Below, piece after piece: positions 7,782 to 14,458 of a stretch of 23,190 bases of DNA. Under the pieces are notes generated by a model, which was not told the origin of the DNA, searched no databases, and saw nothing but the letters and a program-made list of their open reading frames with translations. The DNA lies in the NCBI GenBank assembly GCA_964551925.1, contig CAZKFA010000031.1, positions 1 through 23,190 on the forward strand, read 5' to 3'. The translations under genes were made by a program, and so were the position numbers. The DNA is from CAZKFA01 sp964551925. GTDB taxonomy: Bacteria; Cyanobacteriota; Vampirovibrionia; LMEP-6097. How positions within the stretch are numbered: the stretch's first letter is position 1; each line of letters starts with the position of its first letter.

Positions 7782-8441
7782 TTAATCAACAGAGTCTATA
7801 TTATAATTCTCCGTTTGTGCTTCACCATTAAGAACTTTATTGAAATCTATAATGTGATTATTGTCATTGATGTAGGAAGTGTAGCCTCGATAACCATCAC
7901 CCTGTTTGTTTTCTGATGAGTCGAGCTTGCCGGCTTTATCTTTCCTTAAGTTTTCGTCTCCGAGATTGGTTTTGCGTTCACTTTTGATGGTGTCTAGAAT
8001 TGAGGCAACTTGATTGTAGAGTGAATCTAATTCTGTCTGTAATAAATCTTTTATTTCTGCTTTGGCAATTGCTTCTTTGCGGGAGCTCATTACTTGATCT
8101 TGCGCAACTCCTAGAGTTTCTTTATTAAAATTGATAATTTCTTGCATTTGTGCAACTTCTCTTTGTAGTGCTTTTAGTGCTTCTGTATCTATTGTGAATT
8201 CAAACTTGCCGTCATTTTGAATTATTTTCATTGGTGGCTCATCAAGTTTTGCTTGATGTTTATTAAAATCTTTTTCGCTTTGATTTAAGATATTTTGTTT
8301 TAGCTGTACTATCATTTGTTTACCAGCGCTGCTATCTTTACTGGCTTCAATTTGGGCGTCGGAGTCAGAGACAAGAGAATTAATCTCTTGCATCATAACC
8401 ATTGTTTCTTGAAGTTTACTTTCTAGATTCTTGATGCTCAT
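7782..8441 (-). CDS. Unknown coiled-coil protein, 219 aa
   Basis: A highly charged Gln/Glu/Lys-rich protein without Cys or Trp. There is no signal peptide and no membrane segment. Heptad-like helices are likely at about 1-60 and 85-155. The C-terminal ~60 residues are polar and probably disordered (KLDSSENKQGDGYRGY...). It is probably a cytoplasmic coiled-coil; no family recognised. It lies upstream of lepA on the same strand, 29 bp apart, and diverges from the csaB-like gene across 45 bp. The ATG at 8441 is the only reasonable start. No SD is seen. An extended -10 (TGATATAAT) 15 bases upstream would give a leader of about nine bases. Confidence 0.8.
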   Translation of the reverse strand: MSIKNLESKLQETMVMMQEINSLVSDSDAQIEASKDSSAGKQMIVQLKQNILNQSEKDFNKHQAKLDEPPMKIIQNDGKFEFTIDTEALKALQREVAQMQEIINFNKETLGVAQDQVMSSRKEAIAKAEIKDLLQTELDSLYNQVASILDTIKSERKTNLGDENLRKDKAGKLDSSENKQGDGYRGYTSYINDNNHIIDFNKVLNGEAQTENYNIDSVD

Positions 8442-8456
8442 AATTAAGGATGCTGG

Positions 8457-8465
8457 ATTATATCA
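8457..8465 (-). promoter_or_regulatory. Extended -10 promoter TGATATAAT
   Basis: On the minus strand TGA precedes an exact TATAAT (8462-8457) in the 45-bp divergent gap. The predicted start near 8450 leaves a leader of only about nine bases before the ATG at 8441. No good -35 is visible, as expected for an extended -10 promoter. On the plus strand a weak TAAGAT (8475-8480) sits six bases before the csaB-like ATG. Confidence 0.5.
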
Positions 8466-8486
8466 AATATAAGTTAAGATTAGGTT

Positions 8487-9392
8487 ATGAAGCTAGTTTG
8501 GGGCTATCTTGGTTATGATAATTATGGCGATGAGCTACTCGCTAATATTGTTAGTAATTATCTACAAAAACAAGGCTCTGAAGTTAACTTCCTCTCATCT
8601 AAACAATCCATCTGGCAACATTTCAAATTGCTTACCAAAGCAGATAGTTTAATTGCAGTTGGTGGCTTATTTCAGGATAGAAGCAGTATTTTTAGTGTTC
8701 TATATTATGCACTAATAATTCTATTGGCGAAGATTTGCCGGCTAGAGATTATTTTGCTATCCCAAGGTATTGGCCCATTAAACTCTATGTTGGGAAAAAC
8801 TCTCACAGTTTTTGCTTTTAGTTTGGCTGACAAGGTTAGTGTGCGTGATGAAGAGAGTTCTGCATTTTTGCAGCAACATAATATTGATTATAAGCTTCTG
8901 CCAGATTTGGCTTGGACTCACTCACCACAGGACTCGGATAATATTATGCGGACAAATATTATTTTTGCGTTTAGGCAAGAAGATTTAGACTTGCTTGATA
9001 TTAGTAAGATAAAAAAAATACTTCTAGCTTATCCACCAGAAAAATATTCTATTGCTTATGTGAATATGCAACCGCAGGACGTTATTGCAAATAAAATAAT
9101 CTCACAGAGATTGCAATTGGATTATAAAACTATAGTTGCTGATCCTAATAAGATTTTTGCTTCTTCGGTAATCCTCTTAGGTACACGCTTACATGCTTTG
9201 ATCTTGGCGCAGATAAATGGAGCTCGAATTTATAACCCAAAGGATTTGGTCTTTGTGGATGATAAAAGTTATTATCAATCAAGCTTCGGACAAAAAACAA
9301 CAAGTTTGTTTTATTGGTTGAATAATTATTCTGTTAAGGATTTATCAGCGAAGGCTGCTGATCAATTGAAGCTTTTGCCCTTGACCTTGTAA
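8487..9392 (+). CDS. csaB: CsaB-like polysaccharide pyruvyltransferase
   Basis: A 301-residue protein with the CsaB/WcaK pattern: GYLGYDNYGDE (6-16), GGLFQD (59-64), SQGIGPL (92-98), SVRDEES (118-124) and GTRLHALI (232-239, the conserved C-terminal His motif). The family transfers pyruvate from phosphoenolpyruvate to sugars of cell-wall polysaccharides. Pyruvylated glycans anchor SLH-domain proteins in Bacillus and probably in cyanobacteria. It is slightly shorter than typical CsaB (about 330-360). The start at 8487 gives the expected N-terminus; only a weak SD-like AGG is present. The last 31 bp overlap the 3' end of flhB. The exact substrate is inferred only at family level. Confidence 0.8.
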   Translation: MKLVWGYLGYDNYGDELLANIVSNYLQKQGSEVNFLSSKQSIWQHFKLLTKADSLIAVGGLFQDRSSIFSVLYYALIILLAKICRLEIILLSQGIGPLNSMLGKTLTVFAFSLADKVSVRDEESSAFLQQHNIDYKLLPDLAWTHSPQDSDNIMRTNIIFAFRQEDLDLLDISKIKKILLAYPPEKYSIAYVNMQPQDVIANKIISQRLQLDYKTIVADPNKIFASSVILLGTRLHALILAQINGARIYNPKDLVFVDDKSYYQSSFGQKTTSLFYWLNNYSVKDLSAKAADQLKLLPLTL

Positions 9393-10444
9393 GTGAATAA
9401 CAAGACTTCTGCTACTGCTCGGTATAAATTAGCCGGTATCTCTTGATTGATCCTGACTAAACGAAATAAAGCGCGAGATAGTGGAATGTTCTCTACGACT
9501 GGGACTCCGTAGGATTCTGCAATTTTGATAATTTGCTCAGCTAACAAGTCAGCACCTTTAGCGATAACTTTTGGCGCTTTGTCCATTGCTTCATCGTATT
9601 TCACAGCAAGTGCTACGTGGCTTGGATTCTTTACTACGAAGTCTGCTTCTGGTACTCTTGCCATACCACCGCCACCACCACCTTGAGCAATCTCTCTTTG
9701 TTTTTGTTTGCGCTTTGATTTAATTAAAGGATCACCCTCAGTATCTTTGTACTCATCTTTCATTTCTTTGAAGCTCATGCGCTGATCTTTCATAAACTTC
9801 CAGCGCTGAAAAATAAAATCTATAATCGCTACGGTAAACAGTAGTAGACTGGTTTTCCAGAAAAATTCCCAGAAAATTACTGCGACTACTTTGAAACCAG
9901 CAAGTTTGTGAGCAGCTTGTATGGTACCTAAAATTTCTTCCATGTGGTTGCTGACTACTTGCCAGCCTATATAACCAGTTACTATTACTTTTATTAGACC
10001 TTTAAATAATTCAAATAAAGATTTGACATTAAACATATTCTTTAATCCCTTTATAGGATCAAGCTTTTCTAATTTGAATTTAAGTGGTTCAGTGGTGAAC
10101 ACCACTCCACCAAGTTGTAAGACCTCCATGAGCACAGCCATACCAGCTAAGACTCCTAGAGTTGGAACAATGATTAGCAATAAAGTTTTCCAAGCATGAT
10201 AATAAATAAAATTACCACTAACATTTTTAAAATTTGGAATCTCACCCCATAGTGAATAGCAAAGTCCTTGTATGAGATTAAGCATGTAACCACCAAAAGT
10301 AAACATTAAAGTGAATCCAACTATCATTACTGATAATTGAGTTAGATCTTTGCTTTTAAAAACGTTACCTTTTTTGCGTTGCTCTCTTAATTTGTGCTGA
10401 GTCGCTTCAAACTGCTTGTCTTCGTTATCTTCATCACCTGCCAT
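9362..10444 (-). CDS. flhB: FlhB-type flagellar export switch protein
   Basis: A 360-residue membrane component of the flagellar type III export gate that switches substrate specificity after autocleavage. The N-terminus (EDKQFEATQHKLREQRKKGNVFKSKDL) matches the family start. Four hydrophobic regions lie near 36-60, 86-110, 146-166 and 187-212. The basic linker (KSKRKQKQR, 243-250) leads to the cytoplasmic domain. The cleavage motif is NPSH (273-276) instead of the usual NPTH. MARVPEAD before it and APKVIAKG (290-297) fit FlhB better than injectisome SctU. A run of six glycines (255-260) precedes the cleavage domain and is unusual. No other flagellar gene is nearby. The ATG has no SD; TATAAT six bases upstream suggests a leaderless mRNA. 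It overlaps the csaB-like gene tail to tail. Confidence 0.9.
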   Translation of the reverse strand: MAGDEDNEDKQFEATQHKLREQRKKGNVFKSKDLTQLSVMIVGFTLMFTFGGYMLNLIQGLCYSLWGEIPNFKNVSGNFIYYHAWKTLLLIIVPTLGVLAGMAVLMEVLQLGGVVFTTEPLKFKLEKLDPIKGLKNMFNVKSLFELFKGLIKVIVTGYIGWQVVSNHMEEILGTIQAAHKLAGFKVVAVIFWEFFWKTSLLLFTVAIIDFIFQRWKFMKDQRMSFKEMKDEYKDTEGDPLIKSKRKQKQREIAQGGGGGGMARVPEADFVVKNPSHVALAVKYDEAMDKAPKVIAKGADLLAEQIIKIAESYGVPVVENIPLSRALFRLVRINQEIPANLYRAVAEVLLFTYKVKGKSFN

Positions 10445-10450
10445 ATTCTT

Positions 10451-10487
10451 ATTATATTATATGTTTTTTTGATTAAGGATTGATTAA
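10451..10487 (-). promoter_or_regulatory. flhB promoter: overlapping TATAATs and a heptamer direct repeat
   Basis: On the minus strand two TATAAT hexamers overlap (10461-10456 and 10456-10451). The nearer one ends six bases from the ATG at 10444. No -35 is visible. Instead TTAATCA occurs twice (10487-10481 and 10476-10470) with starts 11 bp apart, about one helical turn, where -35 would lie. That would suit an activator site, but AT-rich chance matches are possible. Confidence 0.45.
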
Positions 10488-10579
10488 TTAGGTACTAGAT
10501 TGTATTTTAGATTGAACTCATTAGACTTAACTCGCGATGACAACGACTGCTTATACCATTACGCCTCAGTAGCTAAATA

Positions 10580-11788
10580 TCAACGAATAGCGCGTAGTTC
10601 TGGATCACTAGAGCGAATTTCTTTGCAAACTTTATCAGCAATAGCTGCTTTTTTGACTGCATTTGCTACACTTGGTGCAACTTCTGGATTGAAAGCATTA
10701 GGGATAATATAGTCAACGCTCAATTCATCATCACTGACACAATCTGCTATCGCTCGAGCGGCAGCAATTTTCATGCTCTCGGTAACAGTATAAGCATAGG
10801 CATCAAGTAAACCTCTAAAGAAACCCGGGAAGCAAAGTACGTTATTAATCTGATTGGGATAATCAGAACGTCCTGTTGCAACGATCTTGGCATAACGTTT
10901 TGCTAAGATTGGATCAACTTCTGGAGTTGGATTAGACATTGCAAAAATCATACAATCTTTGTTCATAGTCTTCAGCTCATCTTCACCAATTAAATTTGGA
11001 CCAGAAAGTCCTAAGAATAAATCTGCGCCAGCCAAAACTTGTGAGAGAGTACCTTTTTCTTTATTTGGATTGGTATATGAGGCATAATCTTCTTTTGCTG
11101 GATTCATATTACCAGAACGCCCTTGGTAAATAGCGCCAGCACGATCACAGCCAATAACGTTCTCTACGCCAGCTGCCATGATCATCTTGGTACAAGCCAC
11201 TCCAGCAGCGCCAACGCCACTCACTACTACTTTAAGATCAGAAGCTTTTTTGTTAGTTAGTTTGAGAGCATTAAATAATGCTGCTGTTACTACTACTGCT
11301 GTACCGTGTTGGTCATCATGAAAAACAGGAATATCTACAAGCTTTTGTAATTTAGTCTCAATCTCAAAACATCTTGGAGCCGAGATATCTTCTAAGTTGA
11401 TACCACCAAAAACTGGGCTGATCATACGAATACAATCTACAATTTCATCAACAGACTTACCTTCAGCGTTAATTGCAATTGGGAAGGCATCAATGTCGGC
11501 AAGTTGTTTGAACAGCATTGCTTTACCTTCCATTACTGGCACTGAAGCTTCTGCACCAATATGACCAAGTCCAAGTACGGCAGTACCATCAGTAACTACC
11601 GCAACAGTATTGCGTTTGATAGTTAAGTAGTGATTAGTATTTGGTTTATTAAAAATTTGCATGCAAACTTGTGCTACACCTGGAGTGTAAACAATTGCTA
11701 GTTCTTCCATGCTTTTGATGGTTTGTTTGCAAGCCACCTCGATTTTGCCACCTAGGTGTGCGTTAAAAACTTTTTTGTCCATTTCCAT
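10580..11788 (-). CDS. Malic enzyme, NAD(P)-dependent, short bacterial form
   Basis: A 402-residue enzyme that oxidatively decarboxylates malate to pyruvate and CO2, reducing NAD or NADP. The catalytic Tyr is in IVYTPGVA (32-39). The Lys region is EGKAMLFKQLADIDAFPI (87-104). Metal and substrate motifs are NLEDISAPRCFEIE (131-144) and VFHDDQHGTA (155-164). The Rossmann motif GVGAAG (191-196) binds the cofactor. Length fits the ~400-residue stand-alone type (like B. subtilis YtsJ), without the phosphotransacetylase-like domain of MaeB. The cofactor cannot be decided by eye. The start is ATG 11788 or ATG 11782. It follows the glycosyltransferase gene by 52 bp, which contain a 10-bp inverted repeat around a TATAAT. 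Complete, with no odd residues seen. Confidence 0.94.
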   Translation of the reverse strand: MEMDKKVFNAHLGGKIEVACKQTIKSMEELAIVYTPGVAQVCMQIFNKPNTNHYLTIKRNTVAVVTDGTAVLGLGHIGAEASVPVMEGKAMLFKQLADIDAFPIAINAEGKSVDEIVDCIRMISPVFGGINLEDISAPRCFEIETKLQKLVDIPVFHDDQHGTAVVVTAALFNALKLTNKKASDLKVVVSGVGAAGVACTKMIMAAGVENVIGCDRAGAIYQGRSGNMNPAKEDYASYTNPNKEKGTLSQVLAGADLFLGLSGPNLIGEDELKTMNKDCMIFAMSNPTPEVDPILAKRYAKIVATGRSDYPNQINNVLCFPGFFRGLLDAYAYTVTESMKIAAARAIADCVSDDELSVDYIIPNAFNPEVAPSVANAVKKAAIADKVCKEIRSSDPELRAIR

Positions 11789-11807
11789 AATTCAAATCCC
11801 AGCTTAA

Positions 11808-11837
11808 TGATAATCTGATTATACCTACAGATTATCA
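11808..11837 (-). promoter_or_regulatory. Malic-enzyme promoter -10 flanked by a 10-bp inverted repeat
   Basis: Arms TGATAATCTG (11808-11817) and CAGATTATCA (11828-11837) are perfect inverted repeats. The 10-base spacer between them holds a minus-strand TATAAT (11823-11818). The predicted start is near 11811, giving a leader of about 23 bases. No T-run follows, so it looks like an operator over the -10 rather than a terminator for the upstream glycosyltransferase gene, though an RNA hairpin would also form in readthrough transcripts. Confidence 0.5.
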
Positions 11838-11840
11838 ATT

Positions 11841-13040
11841 TTAATTTTTTATCAGTATTTCGTATTCTTTGACTAAGTCATCAAGAATATTATTCCAAGA
11901 TCTAGCCTGTGCATTGATTCTAGCTTGTTTACCGTATTGTGTTCTGCTCTTACTATCTACTAATAATTTCTCGAGAGCTAGGTAAAATTCGTCGCTAGTT
12001 TTGGCAAGTAATCCAGTCTTAGTATCTTCTACTAAATCCCTTACTCCTGGTGAGTCGTAGCCCACTACTGGAAGACCAGAGGACATCGCCTCTAACACTA
12101 CTTGCCCAAAGGTCTCTGTGCGACTTGGAAATGCAAAAATGTCGGAGCTGGCGTAAAGAGCCGCAAGCTTTTCACCAGTCTGTAATCCGGTGAAAGCAAA
12201 ATTATTAGTCCCTTGTAAGTCGTTCTCTAGCTTCTCTCGAAGTGGACCATTACCAATCATTAGTAATTGCACTGGATATTTTTCTTGTAGTTTCTTGAAG
12301 GCACTTATTAATTCTGGGATTGATTTTTCCTCTGCTAACCTGCCGGTGTAGAGTAATGTTATTAATTCTGGCGATAGATTAAATTCTTTGAGTATGTTTT
12401 TGTCTTGTCGAGCTGGATTGAATAGTGCTGCGTCAACGCCTCTACCAAAGACTCCGACATTTTTAAGACCAATAGCCTCAAGTTGTTTTTTGCTACTTGG
12501 ACTTGGAGCGAGAATTCTATTGGTTCTGCTATAAACTAATTTCGTTGCGGCGTTTATAATTTCTTCCATGTAAGGAACTTGGTATAGAGTTGCGTAAGCT
12601 GCAAGGTCTGTATGAAAAGTACTCAGGCAGGGAGTTTTGAGCTTCTCTACGTAGTAGGCACCGATTGAACCAAGTGTTGCTGGCGTCGCTAGATGAATGA
12701 GGTCAGGTTTGAATTCAGCTAATTCTGCTTCGACAACACTGTGCTTAGCTGGTATTAATGATTGTAATAGTGATAATGGGATTTGTGCTACATCGTTCTC
12801 TAATATTCTTTGTAGCCAAGGATCTTCGGGCTTCACTAGGTTTAACTCTGGATAGAGGCTGAAGTTGATGCCTGCTATTCTAACTACTTTGGTGTTAGAG
12901 TATATCGGCTCACCCGCTCCTAATGTTAGTAACAAAACTTCATGTCCATTAGCTTCTAGATGTTTGACAATTCGCTCTATCGTTCTAACGACGCCATTTG
13001 TTTGTGGTAGAAAAGTTTCTGTGAATATAGCAATCTTCAT
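11841..13040 (-). CDS. GT4-family glycosyltransferase (GT-B fold)
   Basis: A 399-residue retaining glycosyltransferase. The N-terminus KIAIFTETFLPQTNGVVRTI has the donor/acceptor Gly-rich loop. GRGVD is at 199-203 and GRLAEEKS at 233-240. IGNGPL (262-267) leads into the nucleotide-sugar site. The EX7E motif has E309 and E317 (ETFGQVVLE). No membrane helix. The arrangement recalls glycolipid mannosyl- or glucosyltransferases of the PimB / SqdX / MgtA group, but donor and acceptor cannot be told from sequence alone. Its ATG overlaps the stop of the upstream small membrane protein (ATGA), indicating translational coupling, and no SD is present. An envelope glycolipid or polysaccharide role is inferred from neighbours. 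Confidence 0.92.
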   Translation of the reverse strand: MKIAIFTETFLPQTNGVVRTIERIVKHLEANGHEVLLLTLGAGEPIYSNTKVVRIAGINFSLYPELNLVKPEDPWLQRILENDVAQIPLSLLQSLIPAKHSVVEAELAEFKPDLIHLATPATLGSIGAYYVEKLKTPCLSTFHTDLAAYATLYQVPYMEEIINAATKLVYSRTNRILAPSPSSKKQLEAIGLKNVGVFGRGVDAALFNPARQDKNILKEFNLSPELITLLYTGRLAEEKSIPELISAFKKLQEKYPVQLLMIGNGPLREKLENDLQGTNNFAFTGLQTGEKLAALYASSDIFAFPSRTETFGQVVLEAMSSGLPVVGYDSPGVRDLVEDTKTGLLAKTSDEFYLALEKLLVDSKSRTQYGKQARINAQARSWNNILDDLVKEYEILIKN

Positions 13041-13309
13041 CTAAAAAATTTATTGAAAGGGGTGAGTTTTAGTAACCCGAGCCAGAAAGGCACATGAGCT
13101 TGTTTCATGATACAAATCTCGACAATAGTCTTTAATACGGTGGAACCCAATCCTTTTAATTGTTTTATCTGAGTGTTAAGTTCTTGTTCTAATTTGCGTA
13201 ATTTTCTCAGATACTTAGCGCTGTTTACAGTTAAATAAATTAACACTATTGAGATACTAAAAAATAATATGCTAACGAAAACTTTAGCTACTATATATAA
13301 AGTTTCCAT
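13037..13309 (-). CDS. Small single-pass membrane protein, 90 aa
   Basis: An unrecognised protein with one hydrophobic helix at about 6-28 (IVAKVFVSILFFSISIVLIYLTV), then a charged coiled-coil-like stretch (KYLRKLRKLEQELNTQIKQLK). The tail is amphipathic (HVPFWLGLLKLTPFNKFFR) and could lie on the membrane surface. It lies between nusG (3-bp gap) and the glycosyltransferase (4-bp ATGA overlap), so all three are very probably on one transcript. It may be a membrane partner of the glycosyltransferase; that is inference from coupling only. Confidence 0.75.
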   Translation of the reverse strand: METLYIVAKVFVSILFFSISIVLIYLTVNSAKYLRKLRKLEQELNTQIKQLKGLGSTVLKTIVEICIMKQAHVPFWLGLLKLTPFNKFFR

Positions 13310-13312
13310 TCT

Positions 13313-13876
13313 CTAGCTTACTTTGATGACATGGTTAACAGGTACTTCAGTAGGAGTAGATCTACCAAACACTACTACGTTGACCTTGACTGTCATTCTT
13401 TCGTTGTTAATCTCAGCGACTTCACCAATGAAATCTTCAAATGGTCCAGCTTGGATCTTAACTGTATCGCCAATGCTGAAGTCGATATCTTTTTTCTCTG
13501 CAAGCTTAGGATCATCAAGTAAAGAATTCTTGCGCAATATTCTTCTTACTTCAGCGTCACTAATAGTAGTTGGTTTATTCTTATCACCGATAAAACCTAA
13601 TACTCCAGGCGCTTCTCTGACAGTGGTCCATGATAATTCATCAAGAATCATATCGACTAGTACATAACCAGGATATTCTTTTTCTTTCTTCTCAACGCGT
13701 TTACCTTGCTTAACTTTGACTACAGTTCTTTCTGGAATGATTACTGAGAAAATTTTCTCATGTACGCCCATAGTATCGATTCTTTTTTCGATATGACCTT
13801 TAACTTTATTCTCGTGTCCGCTAGCCGTTTGGATAACGTACCAACCTCTTTCTCCTGTCTTTTTCTTTAATGCCAT
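13313..13876 (-). CDS. nusG: Transcription termination/antitermination factor NusG
   Basis: The 187 residues match the family length. The NGN domain is about 10-117 (GWYVIQTASGHENKV near the start; EYPGYVLVDM 67-76; REAPGVLGFIG 87-97), which binds the RNA polymerase clamp. The KOW domain is about 134-187 (DTVKIQAGPFEDFIGEVAEINNER), which contacts Rho or NusE/S10. It follows secE by 17 bp as in most bacteria. The usual next genes (rplK, rplA, rplJ, rplL, rpoB) are absent, and a membrane protein and a glycosyltransferase follow instead. A purine-rich AGAAGGGAAG lies about nine bases before the ATG and could serve as SD. Confidence 0.97.
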   Translation of the reverse strand: MALKKKTGERGWYVIQTASGHENKVKGHIEKRIDTMGVHEKIFSVIIPERTVVKVKQGKRVEKKEKEYPGYVLVDMILDELSWTTVREAPGVLGFIGDKNKPTTISDAEVRRILRKNSLLDDPKLAEKKDIDFSIGDTVKIQAGPFEDFIGEVAEINNERMTVKVNVVVFGRSTPTEVPVNHVIKVS

Positions 13877-13893
13877 AACTGTATTCTTCCCTT

Positions 13894-14172
13894 CTAATTG
13901 AAAATTTTAATGAATTTATCTAAGCCCAAGTCAATAACGTAAACCAAGGCTGAGATTATTGCGACTATAACTAAAACAGTTGTTAGTTCATTGCCCATCT
14001 GTTCTTTATTTGGCCACTGAATTTTGCCAAATTCACTCTTGATTCCACTAAAGTACTCCTGTATTGGCTCTTTGGTCGCAATACCTATTTCTGGTGAATC
14101 GTCTTCAGTAAGCCATTCAAGGAAGCCCGCCGGCTTATTGTTGCTATTAGTTTTTTCCTTAGTATCAACCAT
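13894..14172 (-). CDS. secE: Preprotein translocase subunit SecE
   Basis: A 92-residue inner-membrane subunit of SecYEG counted from ATG 14172. The conserved amphipathic helix GIKSEFGKIQWPNKEQM (43-59) carries the SecE W-P signature. A single membrane helix follows at about 62-83. The ~40 residue polar N-terminal extension is poorly conserved. A longer frame from TTG 14211 runs through a probable promoter, so I choose the ATG: an exact TATAAT lies six bases upstream and no SD is present. It forms an operon with nusG, 17 bp downstream. Confidence 0.93.
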   Translation of the reverse strand: MVDTKEKTNSNNKPAGFLEWLTEDDSPEIGIATKEPIQEYFSGIKSEFGKIQWPNKEQMGNELTTVLVIVAIISALVYVIDLGLDKFIKIFN

Positions 14173-14178
14173 GCTTGT

Positions 14179-14220
14179 ATTATAACCCTGATTAAGGGCA
14201 ATAAAACGCAAATTATAGCA
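14179..14220 (-). promoter_or_regulatory. secE-nusG promoters: leaderless TATAAT and extended -10
   Basis: Two minus-strand -10 elements are visible. The proximal TATAAT (14184-14179) ends six bases from the secE ATG and would give a leaderless transcript. The distal TGCTATAAT (14220-14212) is an extended -10 with a poor -35 (TTATCT) 17 bp upstream of the hexamer. It would give a leader of about 33 bases. Confidence 0.5.
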
Positions 14221-14296
14221 AAGAATTCATCGTAAGATAAGAATTATTTCTTAATTTATACCTATATTTTACTCAAGTGACTTGTGTCTTAACCAA

Positions 14297-14427
14297 GAGT
14301 GTAGATTTGTTGCGAAATCGCCCATAGCTGCGTTACACTCGTCCTCAGAACCATCATTGACGGGTAGTCAACTCAGCTTCTTCGTCCTCGCAAGCCTTGC
14401 TCTGAACGATTTCGCAACAAGTCTTGT
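14297..14427. repeat. Palindromic element between secE and lpxB
   Basis: This non-coding insert looks more GC-rich than the AT-rich sequence on each side. The ends carry a perfect 14-bp inverted repeat: TTGTTGCGAAATCG (14307-14320) and its complement (14407-14420). A second perfect pair, GAGTGTA/TACACTC (14297-14303 with 14334-14340), crosses the first, so both can form only as a pseudoknot or as alternatives. A small hairpin TTGAC-GGGTA-GTCAA (14357-14371) lies in the centre. TCGTCCTC is repeated directly (14339-14346, 14382-14389). ACAAG-T-CTTGT closes the right end. It may be a short miniature palindromic repeat or a structured RNA. It ends just before the lpxB -10. Confidence 0.55.
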
Positions 14428-14432
14428 AAGTG

Positions 14433-14441
14433 TGCTATAAT
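14433..14441 (+). promoter_or_regulatory. lpxB extended -10 promoter TGCTATAAT
   Basis: TGC followed by an exact TATAAT (14436-14441) gives a predicted start near 14448 and a leader of about 11 bases before the ATG at 14459. No SD fits in that leader. No consensus -35 is present; the palindromic element occupies that position. Confidence 0.55.
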
Positions 14442-14458
14442 GCCTATACATATAACTT

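Noticed and set aside
9362..10444. Injectisome SctU instead of flagellar FlhB
   Set aside because: MARVPEAD before the cleavage motif and the APKVIAKG segment fit FlhB better, and no injectisome genes are nearby. The distinction is not absolute.
10500..10712. A 70-codon plus-strand ORF over the end of the malic enzyme gene
   Set aside because: Most of it is antisense to the conserved malic enzyme C-terminus, and it has no translation signals.
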